A DNA stretch of 64,000 bases, taken from Streptomyces sp. 1222.5 (GTDB lineage: Bacteria > Actinomycetota > Actinomycetes > Streptomycetales > Streptomycetaceae). The stretch lies in contig NZ_FNSZ01000001.1 in NCBI RefSeq assembly GCF_900105245.1, positions 8,492,001 through 8,556,000 on the forward strand, given 5' to 3'. Below are positions 50,410 through 59,235 of the stretch, one piece after another (the stretch's first letter is position 1; every line of letters begins with the position of its first letter). Under the pieces are notes generated by a model. It worked only from the letters and a program-made list of their open reading frames with translations, was not told where the DNA came from and made no database searches. The translations under genes and the position numbers were made by a program.

Positions 50410-52502
50410 CGCGCCATCTAAGGATCGTGGGCGAGAGGCGTGAGGACCGCCTCCGCACCGTCGCGACGCACACCGGCAAGGCACTCGTGGTCCGCTGCCA
50501 CCAACGGCTGCGCGGTCCCTACACTGGCGTGGACACCGTGCTGCGTGCCATCCTGCCCGAGGCCCGACTTCGCTGGCCCGACCTCGTGGACGAGCATCGT
50601 GTGGCCCTCCTCTACGGCATGCCCGAGCTGGCGGAGATCATCGGGCCGCCACCGCGGACCCTGGCCGACGACGCGCCCCACGAGGAACGGACACGCTTCT
50701 TCGGCGCCGGCTGGATCCGCGCCATGAACCAGGGAATCGTCACCTTCCTCCTCGAGTACGCCCAGCGCCTCCAGACCGACGGGACCCCGGCCGACGAGCC
50801 CGCCGTACCCCTGGAGGTCGCGTTCGACGAGGTCCACGCTGCGGAGGCGACCACGAGGGAGTTGCTCGCACTGCTGGTGCGCCGGGCCGACGCGCGCGTC
50901 CTGCGGATCGTGGTCGCGGCCAACACCGGCACGCTGACCGAGGAGTTGGACGCCGCACTCGGCGACGCGGTCACGCTCCCGGCCCCCCGTGACGGCGGGC
51001 GTACCCCGGTCCACCGAACCGACGCCGAACGGGTGGCCGCCTACGTCGACGGCGACTGCACCGACGACGACCCCGCGCTGGTCCGCGCCTACCAGCAGGC
51101 GGATCCGCGGGCGGTCGCACTGCTCCACGACCGGCGCGCCGACGCTCTGGAGGAGGTCGCCACCTGGGGTGCCCGCATGAGTGCGCTCACCCACCACCGG
51201 GAGCACGGCAGCGATCCGTCCGGCTCGGGACGGGCCGCCCTGCTGGCCGCACAGCGCCACGCGGTGGCCAAGGGGTTCTCCGCCGCCGTCGTCGACCTCG
51301 GCCTGCGCGGCCGCGGCCTGAGCGACCCACGCGAACACGAGCACGACTACTGGGAGTTCACCCGAGAGGCGGCGGCCGCCTGCATCCCGATCGGCCGCCT
51401 GGAACAGTCCATGGAGCTGTACCAGGACCTGCTGCGCCGCTTCACCGACCCGAAGATCCACATGATGACCAGCTACGCCGTCGCCATGTTGCACACGCGC
51501 TTCCTGCGACCGCGTAACCACGAGCTGGCCGTCCAGTGGCAGCACAACGCGGTCGCCATCGCCGGCATCCTGCCCGACCCGGCCGAACGCCTCACCTACA
51601 GCGTCTTCCACGACAACGGCCTCGCCCTCGTGGAGATGCACCGCGGCAACCGGCACCGGGCCCTGGAACTGGTGGAGTCCTGCATAAGCCGCCTCGACGG
51701 CCGACTGGAGGACGACCGCTGGGTCCTGCACCGCTCCCAGCTGCTCTACAACCGGGCCCGCCTCCTCGTCGCCCTGGGCCGCCCCGACGAGGCCCACGCC
51801 GACTACTCCCGCCTCGTCGACCTCGATCCGTACTACACGGACTACCTCTCGGAACGCGCCAGGATCGAACGTGACCGCGGCGACCTCGACGCCGCCCTGG
51901 CCGACTACGACCGCGCCGTACGCCTCGCGCCCCCCTTCCCGGAGCTTTACTACAACCGGGGCACGGCGCGGGCGCAGAACGGTGATCACAAGGGTGCCCT
52001 GGACGACTTCACCCGCGTCCTGGAGATGGAGCCCGACGACCTCGAAACGCGTGTCGCGCGGGCGGAGTTGCTGCTGGAGGCAGGTGATCTCGACGGAGCC
52101 GAAGCGGACACCGACACCGGTCTGGCCCGGCACCCCGACGAGGTGCAGCTGCTCTGCCTGAAGGGCACGGTCCTCCTGGAACGCGGCGCGCTCGACGTCG
52201 CCCTTCTCGCCTTCGACGGTGCCCTGCGCAAGGACCCCCGGTATCCGGCCGCGCTCGTCAACCGCGCCGTCGTCCACTACCGGCAGGAACAGCCCGGCAG
52301 AGCCGTGGCGGACCTCTCCGTGGCGCTCGAGGTCGTCGGTGACGATCCCGACCTCCTGCTCAACCGCGGTCTCGCCCACCTGGCCGACGGCCGAACGGAG
52401 AGCGCACTCGAAGACTTCGACCGCGCCCTCACCCTGCCCGACGCCGATGTCGCCGAACTACGGCGGCAACGCGAGCTGTGCGGCGGAGGGGGCGCCCAGT
52501 AG
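50406..52502 (+). CDS. TPR-repeat protein with unidentified N-terminal domain
   Basis: 698 residues. Residues 1-~300 are a helical, probably STAND-like domain without a visible Walker A (VVRCHQRLRGPYTGVDTVLRAILPEARLRW at ~30-60, then FLLEYAQRL and VAFDEVHAAEATTRELLALLVRRADARVLRIVVAAN). From about residue 310 there are repeated TPR units, the last ones (YYTDYLSERARIERDRGDLDAALADYDRAVRLAPPFPELYYN and several following) being textbook. It would bind peptides or protein partners, for example the small Cys peptide or the M50 enzyme. Function otherwise unknown. ATGA overlap with the metalloprotease gene. Confidence 0.8.
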   Translation: MTRHLRIVGERREDRLRTVATHTGKALVVRCHQRLRGPYTGVDTVLRAILPEARLRWPDLVDEHRVALLYGMPELAEIIGPPPRTLADDAPHEERTRFFGAGWIRAMNQGIVTFLLEYAQRLQTDGTPADEPAVPLEVAFDEVHAAEATTRELLALLVRRADARVLRIVVAANTGTLTEELDAALGDAVTLPAPRDGGRTPVHRTDAERVAAYVDGDCTDDDPALVRAYQQADPRAVALLHDRRADALEEVATWGARMSALTHHREHGSDPSGSGRAALLAAQRHAVAKGFSAAVVDLGLRGRGLSDPREHEHDYWEFTREAAAACIPIGRLEQSMELYQDLLRRFTDPKIHMMTSYAVAMLHTRFLRPRNHELAVQWQHNAVAIAGILPDPAERLTYSVFHDNGLALVEMHRGNRHRALELVESCISRLDGRLEDDRWVLHRSQLLYNRARLLVALGRPDEAHADYSRLVDLDPYYTDYLSERARIERDRGDLDAALADYDRAVRLAPPFPELYYNRGTARAQNGDHKGALDDFTRVLEMEPDDLETRVARAELLLEAGDLDGAEADTDTGLARHPDEVQLLCLKGTVLLERGALDVALLAFDGALRKDPRYPAALVNRAVVHYRQEQPGRAVADLSVALEVVGDDPDLLLNRGLAHLADGRTESALEDFDRALTLPDADVAELRRQRELCGGGGAQ

Positions 52503-52692
52503 CCGACGTGGTGCCTGTCGGGGCGGGAGTGCGGCCGTGTCACCGAACGGGACCAGCACCACGGCTTGGTCTCGTGGCCGAGGAGAAGGCTGCCGTGGCG
52601 AAGATCCTCGAGGTGTGCCGGCCGGGTTCCCCCGGGGGGCCTCCGTCGCCGGATTGCTCCAAGGGGTGTGACCCGCGGGCATGATGGGGGCC

Positions 52693-53520
52693 ATGACGCA
52701 CACCGCCCGCCGGATGTTCGAGCTCCTGGAGCCGATCTGCCTCGTCACCTACGTCGCCGAGGAGTCCAACGAGGAGCTGGCCGCGCTCGGCCACCGCACC
52801 TACTGGGACGGCTACTTCGCCAGCCGAGCCGCACCGCTGGGGCGGGTACCGGCGCAGGTCGTGCATGCCGCGTTCTACAGTTTCGCCGACGGGGAGGCCG
52901 CGCGGCACATTCCCAGTGCCTGGGAGACGATCCCGCCCGAGGCGTCCGTCGCCGCGCGGGAGCGCGGCAGCGCTGCCTCCGTACGACGGATCCTCGGCGA
53001 GGAGCTGGCCGGCTCCCCGGGACTGGTGCGCGCCGCCGACCTGACCACCAAAGCCGCGACGAGCGCGCCCACCGAGGGCCGGGTGATGTACGCCGGAATG
53101 CGCGCCCTTCCGGTGCCGAGCGACCCGGTCGCCCGGTTGTGGCATGCCGCGACCATGCTGCGCGAGCACCGCGGTGACGGGCATGTCGCCGCGCTCGTCG
53201 GCGCGCGCATCGGCGGCACGGAGGCCCATGTGCTCTGGGCGCTCGCGGAGGGCATCCACCCGCCGGAGTCGTTCGGGCGCGTCCATCACCTGCCGAAGGA
53301 GCGGTTGGCCGCGGTCATGGACGGCTTGCGCGAGCGTGGACTCGTCGACACCGACGGCCGGCTCACCGACGCAGGCCGCGAGACCAGGCGACGCATCGAA
53401 GCCCTCACCGACGAGCTCGCCGCCGCGCCGTACTACGCCCTGTCTCCCGTCGAGCTCGACGAGCTGGTCGCCGAGCTCGAACCCATCACCGCGAAGCTGG
53501 TCGCCGCGGGATCGCGGTGA
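52693..53520 (+). CDS. SCO6745-like helix-turn-helix protein
   Basis: 275 residues from an ATG at 52693 (52681 and 52684 are alternatives). It is entirely helical: TARRMFELLEPICLVTYVAEESNEELAALGH, the THRTYWDGYFASRAAPLG block, and a C-terminal HTH-like region with ERLAAVMDGLRERGLVDTDGRLTDAGRETRRRIE. These match the actinomycete SCO6745 family, a MarR-like or transcriptional accessory protein of unknown role. No operon partner. Confidence 0.75.
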   Translation: MTHTARRMFELLEPICLVTYVAEESNEELAALGHRTYWDGYFASRAAPLGRVPAQVVHAAFYSFADGEAARHIPSAWETIPPEASVAARERGSAASVRRILGEELAGSPGLVRAADLTTKAATSAPTEGRVMYAGMRALPVPSDPVARLWHAATMLREHRGDGHVAALVGARIGGTEAHVLWALAEGIHPPESFGRVHHLPKERLAAVMDGLRERGLVDTDGRLTDAGRETRRRIEALTDELAAAPYYALSPVELDELVAELEPITAKLVAAGSR

Positions 53521-53672
53521 CGAGCGGCGACCGACAGGACGAGGAATCCGCCGTACGGGACGGGGAGTTCACGGCCCGGTGGTCGCGCCCGAGGCACTCG
53601 ATCAACCGAGGGTCTCCTGGCCGCGGGAGGGCGCCCGTCGCGCTGCTGACGGTCGTCGCGGCGCCCCGGTGG

Positions 53673-54180
53673 TCAGCCGGACGCCGCCAAGGCGTCGAAC
53701 AGCGCCAGACCCTCCTCGCGGGAGATGTGCTCGTCATCCGCTTGCTGAGCGAACTCGATCGGGACGGTGATCCGCTTCGCCTTCTCGGCCAGGGCATCGG
53801 GCCAGTGCTGGCCGAAGACCGCGGCCGTGATCCGGGGCTCGACGGCCACGAACGGCACGCCGATCGCCGTGCCCATGTGGATGCCCCAGTAGCCGACCGG
53901 CCCGTCGGTGCCGATCTCCGGAAGCTCCTGGAGGGCGTCCAGCGTGGCCAGGTACTCCGGTACGGCGATCCTTGCCAGGTGGTCGTTGTAGCGGACGACG
54001 ATCGGGCCTTCCCGCTCGCCGGCCGCCCTCGCCCGGAACAGTTCGGCGATTTCCGCCTCGTCGTGTGCCGTGCGTGCTTCTTGGGCCCATCAGGACCAGG
54101 GGAGTCGCGCTCGACCATGCCGTTCGACGTCGATGCGGAGGTGAACCGCAAGGCGCCCACGGAGAAGCGGCATTCATGGG
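53673..54180 (-). pseudogene. Internally deleted alpha/beta-hydrolase pseudogene
   Basis: The minus-strand frame from 54089 reads ARTAHDEAEIAELFRARAA, then IVVRYNDHLARIAVPEYL, YWGIHMGTAIGVPFVAVEPR and ITVPIEFAQQADDEHISR, ending LFDALAASG. It matches dienelactone-hydrolase-like enzymes but lacks the N-terminal strands and the nucleophile elbow. A TGA stands at 54090-54092. A fragment of the missing part (TPLVLMGP) is in another frame just upstream. The C-terminal lid and His are also shortened. Inactive. Confidence 0.7.
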
Positions 54181-54281
54181 TCTCCCCTCCTCAAGCGGTG
54201 TCACGGGCAACTGGAGCTACCGGTCGATCATTGTCCCCACCAACCCCTCTTCCGCCCGTGAGATGTTCTCGCGCTTGGCCA

Positions 54282-55400
54282 TCAGGATGGCTGTACTTGG
54301 TCGAAGAGGGCGAGGGCTTCGGCCGGGTCCGGGCTGACCAGGCGTTCCAGACCGGCCGTCGTGATCTTCGCCCACCGGCCGGCCCGTGCCCACATCTGCT
54401 CCTCGAAGGCGCGGACGGCGTCGTCGAGATCGTCCGGTCCGGCGGCTATGGACTCGGCGAGTTCGGCGCCTTCGAGCATCGCGAGGTTCGCGCCCGCCCC
54501 CAGCGGGGGCATCAGATGGGCGGCGTCGCCGAGGAGCGTCACCCCGGGGACGCGGGGCCAGGTGTGGGACACGGGGAGGACGTGGAGGGGGCGGTGGACG
54601 AAAGTGCCGCCGTGGCGGAGGAGTTCGAGGACGGGAGCGGCCCAGCCGTCGAACAGGGCGAGCAGGGTCGATCGCAGGGCCTCGACGTCGGCCGGGTCCA
54701 GGTTCGTGTGCCAGTCCAGCGGTGCGCGGAACTGGGCGTACACCTTGACGTGGCCGCCGCTGTTCCGCTGGGCGACGAGGGCCCGGTTCACGCCGTACAC
54801 GGCCACGGAACCGTCGCCGATCAACCGGGCGAGGTCAGGGTGCCGGGTGTCGACGTCGTCCAGAGCGGTCTCGACGGAGGTGACGCCGGTGTAGTGCGGG
54901 GTCACCGACGAGACTGCCGGCCGGACGCGGGACCACGCGCCGTCCGCGCCGACCACGAGGTCGAACGCCTCCTGCCGCCCGTCGGCGAAACGGACCAGTG
55001 CCCCATCACTGGTTCCCGGCACCACCTGCGTCACGGCCCGCCCCCACCGGACGTCGAGGGTGCCGAGCAGCAGGTCGCGGAGTCGGCCGCGGTCGATCTC
55101 GGGATTGGCCCGGTCGTCCGGGTGGGGTCGCCAGTCGCGCAGGACGGTCCCGTCCGTGTCAAGGATGCGCATGGCCTGACCCTCAGGGCGAGACAGCGCC
55201 TGGAACTCCGCCAGCAGCCCGGCCTTGTCCAGTGCGAGCTGGCCCAGTTGTTCGTGCAGGTCCAGGGTGCCGCCCGGCGGGCGGGCGTCGGGGGCGGGAT
55301 CGCGTTCGAAGACGGTGACCGGGCAGCCATGGCGGCGCAGGACGCGGGCGAAGGTCAGACCGGCGGGGCCGCCCCCGATCACAGCGATGCGGTGTCTCAT
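54282..55400 (-). CDS. FAD-dependent monooxygenase (TetX/PHBH class)
   Basis: 372 residues of a group A flavin monooxygenase. FAD Rossmann motif GGGPAG at 9-14, DG motif with LVVGADGAWSRVRP at about 150-163, and the second FAD motif GDAAHLMPPLGAGANLAMLEG near 300. The substrate domain resembles TetX and related aromatic or antibiotic hydroxylases. The sequence does not tell whether it modifies tetracyclines. Divergent with a TetR gene, with an inverted-repeat operator in between, it forms a regulator/oxygenase pair. Confidence 0.88.
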   Translation of the reverse strand: MRHRIAVIGGGPAGLTFARVLRRHGCPVTVFERDPAPDARPPGGTLDLHEQLGQLALDKAGLLAEFQALSRPEGQAMRILDTDGTVLRDWRPHPDDRANPEIDRGRLRDLLLGTLDVRWGRAVTQVVPGTSDGALVRFADGRQEAFDLVVGADGAWSRVRPAVSSVTPHYTGVTSVETALDDVDTRHPDLARLIGDGSVAVYGVNRALVAQRNSGGHVKVYAQFRAPLDWHTNLDPADVEALRSTLLALFDGWAAPVLELLRHGGTFVHRPLHVLPVSHTWPRVPGVTLLGDAAHLMPPLGAGANLAMLEGAELAESIAAGPDDLDDAVRAFEEQMWARAGRWAKITTAGLERLVSPDPAEALALFDQVQPS

Positions 55401-55402
55401 GT

Positions 55403-55435
55403 CGATACACTGTATTGATTCGGTACGTTGTATCG
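55403..55435. promoter_or_regulatory. Inverted-repeat operator between FAD monooxygenase and TetR genes
   Basis: CGATACA (55403-55409) and TGTATCG (55429-55435) are exact inverted arms 19 bases apart. Within the left arm the word ATACACTGTAT (55405-55415) is itself palindromic. The 53-bp divergent region must hold both promoters, so a repressor bound here would block both. Confidence 0.65.
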
Positions 55436-55453
55436 CAACAGTACGATCTACTC

Positions 55454-56146
55454 ATGACTGTGTGGGACCGGCCGGAGCCGCCGACTCGCCCTGTGCCGCT
55501 CGACCGGGAGCGCATTGTCGCCGCCGCCATCGCGCTGGCCGACGAGGGCGGGCTGGAGGCGGTGTCGGTACGCAAGGTCGCCGCCCGGCTGAACGCCGGC
55601 CCGATGCGGCTGTACGGCTACATCTCCACCAAGGAAGAACTGTTCGACCTCATGGTGGACGAGGTCCAGGCCGAGATTCTTCCCGAGGAGCAGCCCGGTG
55701 ACTGGCGGGAGGCGCTGCGCACCCTCGCCCACCGCACCAGGCGCGCCGCTCTCCGTCACGAATGGCTGGCCGACCTGCTCGGCGGCCGCCCGACCCTCGG
55801 CCCGAACGGCCTCGCCGTGGCCGAGTCCACGCTGGCCGCCCTCGACGGCCTCGCCGACATCGACACCGTCATGCGCGCCGTGGAGACGGTCAGCGCCTAC
55901 CACACCGGTGCGATCAGGCGCGAGATCGCGAACCTGCGGGCCGAGCGCGCAACGGGCCTGTCCAAGCGCGACTGGCAACGCGCCTCCGGCCCGTACATCA
56001 CGAGGATGCTGGCCACGGGCCGCTTCCCCGCGCTGAGCAAGGCGGTTCACGACGGTACGGAGGTCGACGCCGAGACGTCCTTCGCGACCGGCCTCGACTG
56101 GGTCCTCGATGCCGTGGCCGCCAGACTCGCCCTGCCACCGGCGTGA
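55454..56146 (+). CDS. TetR-family regulator (TetR_C class)
   Basis: 230 residues from ATG 55454. The HTH (IVAAAIALADEGGLEAVSVRKVAARLNAGPMRLYGYISTKEELF) is the TetR_C type of Streptomyces, with GPMxLYxYI-like recognition helix. The C-terminal domain is the TetR_C_1-like fold that binds tetracycline-like or aromatic ligands. It is divergent from a TetX-like monooxygenase and presumably represses it and itself until a small ligand binds. Confidence 0.9.
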   Translation: MTVWDRPEPPTRPVPLDRERIVAAAIALADEGGLEAVSVRKVAARLNAGPMRLYGYISTKEELFDLMVDEVQAEILPEEQPGDWREALRTLAHRTRRAALRHEWLADLLGGRPTLGPNGLAVAESTLAALDGLADIDTVMRAVETVSAYHTGAIRREIANLRAERATGLSKRDWQRASGPYITRMLATGRFPALSKAVHDGTEVDAETSFATGLDWVLDAVAARLALPPA

Positions 56147-56302
56147 CGCGTCCCTGCCCGCTGCGTGGTCGTGGCTTCTCCTGAGTGATTCCGTGCCGGT
56201 GCGTGCGCGGGGCTTCCACCTGGATCGTCGAGCCGCGTCCGCAGCGTCCCACCGGCTGCCGGGCTCCGGAAGGCCGAGTGCCGGTCGTGGCAGGGCGCGC
56301 CG

Positions 56303-57175
56303 TCAGTCTTTCGAGCCCTTCGGCTGACGATGCGACACCTGCTTCCGAACCGAGCGCCACCGTGACCGCGTCTGCTCGACCACTGCGTCCCACTGCCGGC
56401 GCACCTCACGGTCGGACGGACGGTCGCCCGCACGGATCCGGTGCAGCTCGTCCCGTACTTCTCGTCCCAGTGCCGCCGACGCGACCAAGGCGAGCATGGC
56501 TGTGAAGAGGGCGGAGATCATCGCGAAGACCGCACCGACCACCCCGTAACGGGCCGCGGATGAGTTGAAGAGACGTGGCATGTAGATGCCCGCCCCCACT
56601 GAGTACGCCGCTGTCAGAACGGCGCCGGTGACGCCGAAGGGAATCAGGTCCGGCCAGCCGATCCGTTTCGCCGACAGCACCCAGCCGCTCCAGACGAGGA
56701 ACGCGGCGGTCACCGGGACCTCGCACACCACCGCGGCCAACCCCAGCGCGTGCCCGCCGAGAAGCGCGGACAGCACGGTGATGACCACCGCGTAACAGCC
56801 GAGAGTGAGGATCCACCACAAGCCGTTGCGCGTGTTGCGCACACTGAGGGGCTTGAGTTCCCACGCCTGCTCGAAGAGTCGCTGCGCGGCTCGCGTGAAA
56901 CTCAGCACCGAGATCGTCAGAAAGACGATGCCGAGGATGCCCGCACTCGCGCTGGTCTCCTCGGCGGGGGAGAAGAGCGAGCTGACCGCCTCGGCGCCCG
57001 CACCGGTGAGGTTGTAGCGCTTGATGATCTGCTCTGCCGCGTCGTAGTGCCCGAAGACGGTGCCAAGGATGATGGAGACCGGGACCAGTGCTGTCAAAGC
57101 GCTGGAGGCCAGGGCCATCGAGCGGTCGAAACCCACGATCTTCTGGAACCGGTTGACGACCCGCAAGGCGAACAC
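56303..57175 (-). CDS. YihY/BrkB-family membrane protein
   Basis: 290 residues from a GTG at 57175 as annotated here. About six transmembrane helices: FDRSMALASSALTALVPVSIILG at the start, SAGILGIVFLTISVLSFTRAAQRLFEQAWEL (conserved helix), NGLWWILTLGC, and a cytoplasmic Arg-rich tail. The frame extends upstream by at least 16 codons to an AGGAGG-preceded ATC at 57223, so a non-canonical start with residues like LRPVFALRVV preceded by FW may be the true one. The family role is unclear. Confidence 0.78.
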   Translation of the reverse strand: MFALRVVNRFQKIVGFDRSMALASSALTALVPVSIILGTVFGHYDAAEQIIKRYNLTGAGAEAVSSLFSPAEETSASAGILGIVFLTISVLSFTRAAQRLFEQAWELKPLSVRNTRNGLWWILTLGCYAVVITVLSALLGGHALGLAAVVCEVPVTAAFLVWSGWVLSAKRIGWPDLIPFGVTGAVLTAAYSVGAGIYMPRLFNSSAARYGVVGAVFAMISALFTAMLALVASAALGREVRDELHRIRAGDRPSDREVRRQWDAVVEQTRSRWRSVRKQVSHRQPKGSKD

Positions 57176-57318
57176 CGGCCGCAGCCAGAACGTCAGTGTT
57201 CTGAGGAGGCGCTCTCGGTTGATCTCCGTCCTCCTGCCTTCCGCGAGGATGGGGCCATTGCCGCGAACTCAAGAACGACCCTGGGGCGCCCGACCGACCG
57301 TCGGGCGCCCCCGGAGTC

Positions 57319-57699
57319 TCACTCCCCGTCGACGAGCTTCTGGTACGCCTTGGCGTCGAGCAGGCCGTCGAAGGATCCCTTGGCGGTCTTGATCTTGAAG
57401 AGCCACATCTCGTACGGGTCGCTGTTGACCTCTTCGGGACTGTCCACGACCTCTTCGTTGATCTCGATGATCTCGCCGCCCACCGGGGCGTAGAGGTCGG
57501 ACGCCGCCTTGACCGACTCCACCGTGCCGACGGCGTCTCCCGCATCGACCACCTTGCCGACGGAGGGCAGGTCGAAGAAGACGATGTCGCCGAGGGTCTT
57601 CTGGGCGTGGTCGGTGATGCCGACGGTGACGGTCCCGTCGTGGGTGCGGATCCACTCGTGGTCGTCGGTGTACTTGAGATCGGCGGGCACGTGGGACAT
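57319..57699 (-). CDS. gcvH: Glycine cleavage system H protein
   Basis: 126 residues. The lipoyl domain is complete: the start VPADLKYTDDHEWIRTHDGTVTVGIT, then GDIVFFDLPSVGKVV, and the lipoylated lysine Lys64 in VESVKAASDLY, then GGEIIEINEEV and the C-terminal helix. The ATG at 57699 has GGAG seven bases upstream. No gcvT, gcvP or glyA adjoins, so this is an orphan copy. It could also act as a lipoyl relay in lipoate scavenging. Confidence 0.93.
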   Translation of the reverse strand: MSHVPADLKYTDDHEWIRTHDGTVTVGITDHAQKTLGDIVFFDLPSVGKVVDAGDAVGTVESVKAASDLYAPVGGEIIEINEEVVDSPEEVNSDPYEMWLFKIKTAKGSFDGLLDAKAYQKLVDGE

Positions 57700-57894
57700 G
57701 TCAGCTCCATCAGCCGTGGGGGATGCGGCACGGCCGCCTCTGTCAGCGACCGGCAGGGACAGCTTGCTGTACCGCCTGGAGATGACGTGTATTTCGGTCC
57801 TCACGGTCCGCCGAGCGGGTGACGCGGGCGCACACCGGCGCAGCCCGTCGGCGCAGGCGTCGGCGGTGCGGTGCTCGTCGGTACTGATGACATC

Positions 57895-57937
57895 GGGAGG
57901 CTCGCCCCTAAGGCGGCATGTTCCGCCCCAGCCTCCC
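57895..57937 (-). terminator. Nested hairpin behind the decayed fibronectin-type gene
   Basis: Outer arms 57895-57902 and 57930-57937 (8 bp, perfect) enclose inner arms 57912-57916 and 57923-57927 (5 bp). It lies just downstream of the pseudogene on the minus strand and upstream of gcvH, about 200 bp before its start. Confidence 0.6.
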
Positions 57938-57944
57938 GATCCCG

Positions 57945-58640
57945 GCTTCACCTCCGGTCGGACACGGTCCTGGAAGACGCAGCTCCACTCGTATTTGCCC
58001 GCGACGGTGCCGTCGGCGCGTACCGCCTCCAGCGTCTAGAAGTGTGTGGCCCCGCGCGCAGCCGTGATGTCGGCGTAAGTGCGGGTCGGCTGCGGCAGGA
58101 GTCCGCTGTGCAGCGGCTGGCCGCGTCCCACCTGCTGATCCGGTAGCCCACGACGGCGTCGCACACTTCGGTCCTGTCGCACCGCCAGTTGACGGACGGC
58201 CCGTTCGCGTCGGGCCCGCCGATCACCGTGACTGGGCCCACGCTTCCGAGGGCCCAGTCACGGGTGACCGCCACAGCGGGCCGGACATCCAGCTCGGTGC
58301 TCTCCACGACCGCGACCCACGCGTCGCTCGGGGACAGCGCGTTGCCCCAGCGGTCCCTGGCGACGACCGCGTACAGGTGACTCTCGCCGTCCGGCAGGTC
58401 GCCGCAGAGAACCGCGAGCGGGTCGCTCGTGCCCTCGGGGCAGGAGGTGGAGCTGAGCCACTTGACCGTGCCGTCGCTCTGCCGGGCACCGGTCCAGACC
58501 GTGCAGCGGTCGATGTCGTCCTCGGGTGAGGCCGTCCAGCTCACCGGGACTCCGTCGGCGCGCGGGGTGGCCTTCACGCCGGTGACCGGGCCGGGAGCGA
58601 CACGGTCGCCGGTGCGGACGACGAGGGCGGCCGTCCTCCT
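57945..58640 (-). pseudogene. Remnant of a secreted fibronectin-type-III protein
   Basis: The minus-strand frame from about 58640 reads APGPVTGVKATPRADGVPVS, then WTASPEDDIDRCTVWTG and SHLYAVVARDRWGN, then VTRDWALGSVGP, CDAVVGYRISRWDA. This is FnIII-like with possible ribbon Cys. After a shift near 58110 the other frame continues TRTYADITAARGATHF, stop, TLEAVRADGTVAGKYEWSCVF. No start codon or signal is left because the 5' end merges with the next gene. Probably an inactive fragment. Confidence 0.55.
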
Positions 58641-59235
58641 ACAGAGCCGAACCGCGCGCAGATGCGGATGCATCCTTTTCGTCATGGTCCGTATGGTCCG
58701 CGCAGGCCCGCGCGACCCGCTTCAGTGCCGAGGCGGTGGCAGGGTCACCAACCTTGGCGGGCTGCTCGTGGCCGTGGTCTTCGGCGCGGTCGCGGTGGAA
58801 ATGGGAGGGCGCCAACCGGTCGCCGGGACCGTGGTGCTCCTGTGCCATGGCCGTTCCGGCCGACGCCGGGGCGGGGCCGGTGCGGGCCGCGGTGGACGGC
58901 TCGGGGGGCCGGGGCGCCCCGCCCTGAACGCTTCGAGCCCGGCCGTCCGAGGTCGTGTCGTCGTGCACGCTTACCGCGGGTCGCGGCTGGGTCAGCCAGG
59001 CGACGGCAGCACCGGCCAGGGCGAGGGGCCATTCGACCACCCCGGCGAAACCGAGCACACCGGCTCCGGTGTACACCGCCAGTCGACGACCGCGGGGAGA
59101 GATCGCTCCGATCCGGTCCAACGCGCCGTCGGTGATCTTGTTCAGCTGCTCGACACCGGGGATGCGGCGCAGTCCGGAGCCGATGGTCTGCAAGGGCTGG
59201 GGCAGCTCCGATGCACTCGCCGTGACATGGCTCAT
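58639..59235 (-). CDS. Hypothetical protein with one hydrophobic helix
   Basis: 198 residues from the ATG at 59235, with GGAGGGAG nine bases upstream. The first 65 residues (SHVTASASELPQPLQTIGSG, LRRIPGVEQLNKITDGALDR) form a helix before a hydrophobic stretch LAVYTGAGVLGFAGVVEWPLALAGAAVAWLTQ. The rest is charged, Ala/Pro/Asp/His-rich and probably disordered. The sequence resembles no family I know. Codon bias is like neighbouring genes, supporting expression. Confidence 0.62.
   Translation of the reverse strand: MSHVTASASELPQPLQTIGSGLRRIPGVEQLNKITDGALDRIGAISPRGRRLAVYTGAGVLGFAGVVEWPLALAGAAVAWLTQPRPAVSVHDDTTSDGRARSVQGGAPRPPEPSTAARTGPAPASAGTAMAQEHHGPGDRLAPSHFHRDRAEDHGHEQPAKVGDPATASALKRVARACADHTDHDEKDASASARGSAL

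Noticed and set aside
57700..57900. Glycine riboswitch upstream of gcvH
   Set aside because: The conserved glycine-aptamer core words are not visible on the minus strand in this leader.
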